A stretch of DNA of 64,000 bases, taken from the NCBI RefSeq assembly GCF_001468085.1, contig NZ_LNZB01000015.1:256394-320393 (forward strand), written 5' to 3'. A model generated the notes under the pieces. The model ran no database searches. It was given only the letters and a program-made list of their open reading frames with translations, and had not been told where the DNA came from. Of this stretch, positions 47,507-55,400 are shown in pieces. This DNA is from Legionella waltersii. Its GTDB lineage: Bacteria; Pseudomonadota; Gammaproteobacteria; Legionellales; Legionellaceae. Made by a program: the position numbers and the translations under genes. Position 1 is the stretch's first letter. Every line of letters starts with the position of its first letter.

Positions 47507-47547
47507 GCCAGAGAAATAATCAGCAAACGCTGAGTTCTTCTCCAGCG
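47507..47547 (-). promoter_or_regulatory. Leader hairpins upstream of the DUF1640 gene
   Basis: On the minus strand GCTGGAGAA can pair with TTCTCTGGC (9 bp including two G-U, arms 47538-47546 and 47507-47515), followed by TTTTT. CGCTG / CAGCG (47543-47547 and 47528-47532) and TCAGC / GCTGA (47520-47533) compete with it. Confidence 0.5.
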
Positions 47548-47922
47548 TAAGCCTACGTCATTCACCTTTTTCTAAACATGGTTGAATAACCCAAATTGTT
47601 AAAGAATACATTCTCAAAATGGGTTTGTCTGATAGGTATCAGACAATGAATTCAAACGGGTTCAAAACAAGATTAATTGCTTTAATGAAATAAAAATAAA
47701 GGAGTACACCTCTATTGTTTTAATAGGATTCAATATTTGTGTATTGAATTAAGGTATATCAGGTTCCCGACTAAACGCTCAGCTACAGTGATTGGGGAAT
47801 TAGGGTAGCAAGTCACAAGACCGAAGAGTTCGGTTTCACCAGAATTACACTGGTTCATCAGTTGTGTTTTCTGTTTCTTATTCTACTAAACTCAATTAAT
47901 AAATTCTATAAAAAATGGTGAA
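47548..47922. other. Noncoding region between the array and the integrase
   Basis: No gene seen in about 375 bases. It contains a short hairpin ACCGAA/TTCGGT near 47820-47835 followed by CCAG...CTGG. This is a possible place for the array promoter, a transfer origin or an attachment site, but nothing diagnostic was found. Confidence 0.4.
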
Positions 47923-48822
47923 TTAACCACAATAAATCTTGGTTATCGACATTCTGGAGTGACCTAATTCTCTGGAAATGATCTGCCTGGCACGTATGTC
48001 CCAGTCTTGTTCTTTTGGTGACAACTCTTTAAAAAGTTTTCCTCCTGCAATGGGTGGCAAAAGCCCTTGTTTGTTTTCATCAAACCAGCAGGTCAGTTCG
48101 TGATAACGACGCTGTGCATAAGCATGTCGAAGCCCATGTAAATTAGAGAGACCTAATTGAGCTGTAATCGTTTTATAATGTCCCACCTGTTCTTTATAGG
48201 ACTTCTCAGGTGGTATCAACGATTGTCCAGGACCGACGAGCTGGCTGACTCGATTAAGCCATTGTCGTTGTTCTTCAGTCCTTATTTTAATAATCCGGCC
48301 TATACCACCTTTGGTCCAGCTGGGCTGGATATTAAGATGGTTTCCTTCATAAGCCTCACTCAAGGTAAATTTAAGTGATTCTTCACGCCTAAATCCAAAT
48401 AATGCCTGGCCTTCAAGTGACAAGCGTATGTGAGCATCGCGGCACTGTGAAAAATCAATATCAGTAATGGCTTTATTGACTGAGGGGATGTAAGAGCGAC
48501 TTTCAATTTGATAAGCAATATTTTCTGATTTGATCAACTCTGGAGTGCCTAGTTGTATTGCCATTTTACGCAGTTTGGCCATGTAATTTTTAATGGTAGC
48601 TGGATTTTTCCCCTGGCTTTTCCAATGTTCTATTAAGGCATGGACATGCCGTTCTTTAATTCCCTTGATATGTCCTACTTTAAAGCCCAGCTCATGTAAA
48701 TCCTTAATACAACGTACCAGCATGACACGCGTATCTGCTCGAGTATTGAAGGATGAGATCCTCATCTGTTTCACCAGATGATGAATGGAGTAAGTAGCAC
48801 TTCTCAATTTTGTTTTACTCAT
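47923..48822 (-). CDS. Integrase-type tyrosine recombinase
   Basis: 299 residues from ATG 48822 (MSKTKLRSATYSIHHLVKQM); an upstream in-frame start at 48867 would run into IS sequence. Core-binding domain at about 10-110, catalytic Arg in ALFGFRREESLKF, HxxR in NLHGLRHAYAQ, His in ISRELGHSRM and Tyr in TKIYCG right at the C-terminus. It is a likely integrase of the element to which the hairpin-punctuated array belongs. Confidence 0.85.
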   Translation of the reverse strand: MSKTKLRSATYSIHHLVKQMRISSFNTRADTRVMLVRCIKDLHELGFKVGHIKGIKERHVHALIEHWKSQGKNPATIKNYMAKLRKMAIQLGTPELIKSENIAYQIESRSYIPSVNKAITDIDFSQCRDAHIRLSLEGQALFGFRREESLKFTLSEAYEGNHLNIQPSWTKGGIGRIIKIRTEEQRQWLNRVSQLVGPGQSLIPPEKSYKEQVGHYKTITAQLGLSNLHGLRHAYAQRRYHELTCWFDENKQGLLPPIAGGKLFKELSPKEQDWDIRARQIISRELGHSRMSITKIYCG

Positions 48823-48841
48823 GGATCGTGTTCCAATATAA

Positions 48842-49150
48842 TGCCCCCCAAAATTTAGACCACACAAAGAGTAAAATTTGAGAGATAATAGCCTCTGACA
48901 GGAGGTTGTTATATGAGTAAATATAAGAAGTGGTCATCGTCTGCAAAATTTGAGATAGCCTTACAAGCGATTAAAGGCGAGTTGACCTTAAATGAGTTAT
49001 GTAAAAAATATGAAGTATCTCCTGCTCAAGTCCATTCATGGAAAAAGCAGTTAATAGAGCACGGGGCTGATTTATTCAATAAATCGGACAAAGCCGCTAA
49101 AAAGGCAACAGAACATGAACAAGCGCAGCGAGTGCTCTATGAAAAAATCG
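48842..49150 (+). pseudogene. IS3-family element fragment (left end and orfA)
   Basis: An IS3-like end (TGCCCCCCAAAATTTAGACC) starts at about 48842. OrfA runs from ATG 48913 (MSKYKKWSSSAKFEIALQAI; KYEVSPAQVHSWKKQL; AAKKATEHEQAQRVLYEKIG), preceded by AGGAGG. Homology stops near 49150, where the orfA leucine-zipper end and all of orfB should follow; the reading then runs into unrelated sequence to 49200. Confidence 0.8.
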
Positions 49151-49376
49151 GGGAAAAGTCTCCAAGGCATGGGGTTAGGAAACAAAGCCCGGTACAATGA
49201 GTAATTTTCAATGCGGATACAATTTTTCGTTGGGAATAACCCTGTTCTGTCAGAAGAATAATATCAGCACGCTGCTTATGTACCTGCGTTGATGTATGCG
49301 CTTTACTTATTTCTACAAGCAGGGCTCTTTGCTTGTCTGATAATTTGATATTTCGTTTTCGAGTCCAGAGCACCAC
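49137..49376 (-). pseudogene. N-terminal fragment of an IS630-family transposase
   Basis: MVLWTRKRNIKLSDKQRALL followed by TSTQVHKQRADIILLTEQGY and SQRKIVSALKI is the N-terminal helix-turn-helix part of IS630-type transposases. After about residue 58 the sequence is unrelated (junction near 49195). The DDE domain is absent. Confidence 0.7.
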
Positions 49377-49453
49377 AAATCCAATTTGATCCTGTTATAA
49401 GAGATCTTGATCTGATTATATCCAGGATGAGGTTCTAGGTGTTTTATCATCAC

Positions 49454-52400
49454 CTAAAGAAAACTTAATATTTTTTCTCTAAAATATTGTAGTAATAATT
49501 CCGCTTCAGCTTCCGTTGATAAGGACTGGTCATAAACCAATCCCATCATGTGATTAAGATGGCTACTACGAACTAATAAATTAAACTGTTCAGGACGATT
49601 ATAATTCCAGAGCCCCACCTTATTGCCGCTGAGCTTAATTAAGCTCTCAATTAAGTAATCGGCACAAGAAAGTAAACCGCGTGAAGGCTCTAGATTGTAT
49701 TGATTAAAAATAAATTGTGGTTGTATATATTCAGAATGTGCCGCATCTTCACTACGTAAAGGATGTGGAAAACGTTCAATTAATTGAAGCACTTGCATCT
49801 GAGTATTTTTAAGCGCTTGAGTTGAGTTGCTATTCGATTTGGCTTCAAAAAGAAAAGGAACACTATCCGCATAATATCCAATCATTTCCGGGTCATTTAA
49901 GCGACCACGATTTGATTTCACCATGCTAATATAAATCTTATTGTGCTTATTTACCGCCGCCAAAGTAAGACAAAAGAGATGGAAATAAAAAATATAAAGC
50001 GAAATACTATGCCGTCGACAAAATGCATGGACCCTTTCTGAATCTTCATGTGGTAACAGTTGATAAACTACCCCGCCAACATAATTTATTGTTTGGGGTG
50101 GCTTATTGAAATACCGTGTTTCCAACTGCTGGTTAATTTCACTATAGTAGCGATGATATTCTGCTTTATTAATCTCATATCGCATCGCTTCTTGATGATG
50201 ATCATGCAGATAATTATTTTTTTGTATATAGAGCTCCGAGCTGGTTTTTTTCTCAAGATATACATCTTCTAACTTCTTAAAAAATAATTCTGCACCAACA
50301 CCATCCGCAATGAGATGATGAAAACGAATTAATAAAATTGATTTCTCATGATCCTCGCAATGAACTAGATAACATCGAAATAAAGGAGCCTGCGTTATGT
50401 CAATTGGATCGACTAATAAGCCTCCTACGGTTTCATAAAGATGCTTATCATTGATAACGCGCACTTCTGTGCTCACATTAGGATTAAAATTCCATTTAAG
50501 TGCTCCATTTTCCTCAATAAAAAAGACTTGTAGTGCAGGCGTATCACTAATCACTTTATTGATTGCTTGATTAAGGCGCTCAATGTCCAAAACTCCACTC
50601 ACCTCTTTGAACACTGGGACATAATATGGAGCCCCATCAGGATGTCCTTTAAATAAGGGCCATAAATTGCTCTGCATCACTGAGGCATCGTATAAAGCTA
50701 AGGGCTTCTCCTTAACAAAATGAGTATTATTTTGTTCCTGGATTTTTAAAGTATCCACCCAGGCATCTAATAAAGAATGAGCTAATGGCTCATCTATTCT
50801 ATCGCGTCGATATTTCAAACTTAGCTCTAAACTTTGTGCTTTTAACAGAACCTTAAACGATAATAAGCGCGGCTCATCGCCCCATAAATAATTTTGTATA
50901 TTGCCACTTTTTAATGCTTTAATTTGTAATTGAGTATTAATGTTTAAGTCACTATTCCTTTGAAAATCAAATGATATCATCGGTGCAGCCAGGCCTAGTT
51001 CCTTGAATACAGGAATATGGAAATATTGTTTTTCATGTAAGGAAAATATTTGCTGCTGTAATTGCTGCGCGAGACTAAAGATATACGCATCATGGGCACC
51101 CACTAACAGAACATCATTCGACGTATCTCCAAAAACTGTAGCAAAGTCGCTATTTTCTCTACCAGAGAAAAAGACGATAATTCCTTGCTTCTCCTGTTTA
51201 AACTTATCGAACAACATAGTAAATAGGTTTGCTAAAATATAGTTACTCAATGAGAGTTTGTTCTGTTCAATTAATTCCAAAGATGAATTCAAGTCTTTAA
51301 GGGTAATATTTGCACGAATCACTCCAGCTTCTTGCGGAAGTTGAGTTTCCATTGCCAAAGGTACGCCTATAGAAATTCCTTGTAATTGCTGCGACCAAAA
51401 AGTTTCAATCTCGCCATCAAAACGATTTAGAACCTGATCCCATTGCCAACTGACATAATCACTGTAGTTAATTATCTCATCCTCAAATTGTTCATTTTCA
51501 TAATGCGCGATTACTTCTTTTATAAAGGATGTTGCCGTATAGCCATCACAAATTAAATGATGGAAAACAAGCAGCCAGCGATAATGATCCTGTCCATCTT
51601 GGATTAAACAGGTTCTGAGCAAAGGTGCTTTACTCAGATTAAAAGGCATATTAAAAAAGTCAGTAACCTGCTGCTCATCATATTTATCAAATAATTCCAG
51701 AGTGAGAGAACATTCATTATGCACATGCTGATTGACCTGATGTACAATTTCATGGAAGCTGCAACGTAAAATATCATGGCGCATCAATACAAAGGACAAG
51801 GCTTGCTGTAATTTATCTATGGATAGTTTACCTGTAATTGCAAGCTCCATGGGAATCTGGTAAGCTAGACTTTGAGGCGAATTTTGGATAAAATTCCAAA
51901 TTTCCTGCTGTTGTAACGATAAAGGAAACGTACGTCTGCTTTGATAAACAGGAGTCTGTGCTACGCCTTTATCCGGCTCACTATTTCTAGATTGCTCATT
52001 CAGTTTTAGTGCCAACTCTTGTGCAGAAGCATGGTTAAACACATCTGGTGCTGAAATACGAGTATTGGGATATTTATGGTTAATTTTATAGATAAGTTGT
52101 GTCGCCATAATCGAATCCATACCAAACTCAAACCAATTATCCGTAATAGAGAGCTCTCCTGAAGAAAGCTTTAGAACCTCTTCGACAATCTGCAGAATTT
52201 TTTCTGCAGTACATGACTTATTATCCAAAGCATTCGCAGAATAATCAGGAAAGGAAGCTATGGGGGTAACAATCAATGAAGTTATTTTTGAAAAATTATT
52301 CACAATTAAATTAGGTTCATTAATTTGTTGTTGAAAAATCAGTTGTAGTTCTGATCTTAACAACGGTGTAATCCCCTTTTCAGCTAAATAAGCAGTTAAT

Positions 52401-55400
52401 TGTTGTTCATTACGTTTAAATAAACCGGTGTTTTTAACCGGACCTAAAATTAATGATTGAGCAGGTAGACTTTTTTGATGACGATAGCTACTCAACGTAT
52501 GTAAAAATGCATTCGCTGTAGCATATGCCGCTTGTCCTTGATTACCTAATACCGCACAGAGAGAAGAGATGGTAATAAACGCATACAGTGGATGGTTCAG
52601 GGTTGCCTGATGCAAATTCCAAGCCCCAATAGCTTTGGCGCCTAGTATCTCTTGTATATCCTCTTTTGTAGTTTCCTTCCAAGGCTTGTCATGAGCAAGC
52701 CCTGCTGCATGAACAATCATGCCTATGGGAGGGAACTCCTCAAGTGTTTCTAGCAATTGCAATAGAGCGGCATAATCTGCGATATTACATGAGTAGTACT
52801 TAATTTTAGTTCCTTTAATTTGTTGTTGTGCTATTTCGTCATTCCAGGTAGGTTCTTGTTCTTTGCGTCCAATCGCAATAATATATCGGGCTCCTAATGC
52901 GGATAATGATTCAATCAATGCTTGTCCCACATCCCCACCTGCCCCGGTAACCAGGCATGAATAGTCGGCACTAATTGGCCGTTCACCATCAATATGCTCG
53001 GCCTCAATCGGATTAATATCCTGGCGATAAAATACTTCTTGCTCTTTACGTAAAACCCAATAACGTTCATCCTTACTGCCAATAAACTGCATTGGATTAT
53101 TATCTACATCACTTAAGTTGAATTCTAAATAATGCACAGGCCATAGTGGGTATTCTTGTTTTACTGATTTCAGTAAGGCTAATAGAGAAGGAGCAACTAA
53201 AGAATCCTTCTCGGCAAGCAATAGAACTGGTTTATCCGGGTAATAGTGCATTAGGTATTGGACAAAATGGGTAAACGAAGTCGTCTCAGAGATAATCTGT
53301 TCGGGCCTAGACTGGCAAAAATAAACAACCCAACCTGCTTTTTGTAAGAAATTCTGATGAGAACGATCTACTACTTTTTCCGCAGAGAGAACGTTTATGG
53401 ACTTACACAAAAATAGAGCGTTAGGCTCAACCATGGTCGTACCACTCAAAAGTACATGCTCATCTTTTAAGCTGATCAACGGCAAATGGGGTTCTACTTG
53501 CAGCCATTGCTCACGATATAAATAAGTCTTCCACACCTCAGTGTTTTGAGGACTATGATTTTCGGTTTTGGGAAGCCAATATTCTTTACCACCAAAGGGG
53601 TATTTAAGTAACTCTTCGTGCACAAAAGATGCATGTTTATCCAGCTGCCGCCATTTGATATCCACCCCTCTTAAATAGAGGGTGCCTAATGTTTCCATAA
53701 TTCCAGGCCAGGGATTTTCAGGTTCACTCACCGAAGGTAAAATGAGAAAATCATGAACCATTTGTGCTTGAGCAACTAAAATGGGTTTGGGCCCTATTTC
53801 TTGGCATAACTCTACTCCATGAGCTACCAAAGTATGAATTCCCTGTAAAAACTCCACGGTTTGCAACATGTGCGAGCACCAATATTCCGTGGAGACTTGC
53901 CCATCTTTTAACAGTTCCCCAGTCACATTAGAAACAACAGCCATTTTTGCTGGATGATAGGTAACTTCAGTAGCAAGTTTGGCAAATTCATCAACGATTG
54001 GTTTCATTAGTGGTGAATGAAATGCATGGGAAGTTGCCACTTTTTTACAACGAATTTCATGTTCGTTACAATAATTTTGACAGGCTAAAATTGCGGCATC
54101 TGTTCCTGAAACTACCGTTTGTTCCGGGCCATTTTTTAAAGAAATGACCAAATCGTCAAAACGAGAAATTAGCTGCTCTACTTCAGGTGCTGAAGCATTA
54201 ATTGCCAGCATTCCCCCAGAAACAGGTAAGGAGGAAATTAATAACGCACGTTTACATACCAAATATAAGGCATCATGAAGAGATAATATCCCTGCAATAC
54301 AGGCGGCAACATATTCTCCCAAACTATGTCCCAACAGCAAGTTAGGTTTTAACCCTAAATGTAAGTACCATTGCGCCAAGCTATATTCATAGACAAACAA
54401 GGTGGGTTGAGCATATAAGGTATTATTGATATCCACATCTCCAGGGGTATTTAATAACATGGCCCGTAAATTATAAGGAAGCCAATTTTGAGCAATAGTG
54501 CAACACTGTTCCAAAACCGCAGCAAACTCTGGAATAGTCTGGTATAAAGACGTTGCTACATTCGGCAACAGGCAACCTTGCCCAGTAAATAGCCAGGCCA
54601 ACTGATTACTTTTCGCAATGCTCCCTTCATGCCATTGCTCTTGCTGCAAAGCAGACAACCAACTAGACTCATCTTTGGCACTAATAAAGGCCCGATAAGG
54701 AAAATGGGTTCGTTGAGTCAAGGATTGATGACAGAGAGAAGGAAAATGAATTGTAGAATTCTGTTCACCGTAAATACGATAATTTTGTAGATATTGTTGC
54801 AAAATTATCGGATCTTTGGCACTAACAACCCATAAATGTTCGGGTCGGTTAATCTGCTCTTTTTTAGGTTCCATCATTGGTGTGTTGCCTAAAATGATAT
54901 GTGCATTGGTGCCGCTAAAACCAAAAGCACTAATTCCTGCGTAACGCTCCTCATGTTCCCATGGCATACAATGTATTGGAATCGACATGGCATCGTGTAG
55001 ATGTAATTTAGGATTCAACTGGTGCAGATTTAAATGCGCAGGGATTTGTCCATATTTAATTGTTAATACCGTTTTAATGAAACCTGCCACGCCCGCAGCG
55101 GCCTCAAGATGGCCAATACGTGTTTTTACCGAGCTAACATACAAAGGATTTGTACGTTCTTGAGCATAACTGCGGCGAATCCCCTCCCATTCGATCGGAT
55201 CCCCTAATTCAGTTCCAGTACCATGTGCTTCGACATGAGTGATTTGCTCAGGCTCTAAGTGAGCCAAATTTAATGCAGTATTAATCACATCCACTTGCGC
55301 TGCCAAATTAGGGGCAGTCAAACCGTTACTCGCACCATCCTGGTTCACGGCACTACCATAAATCACTGCATGAATGCGGTTTCCATCGCGCAAAGCATCA

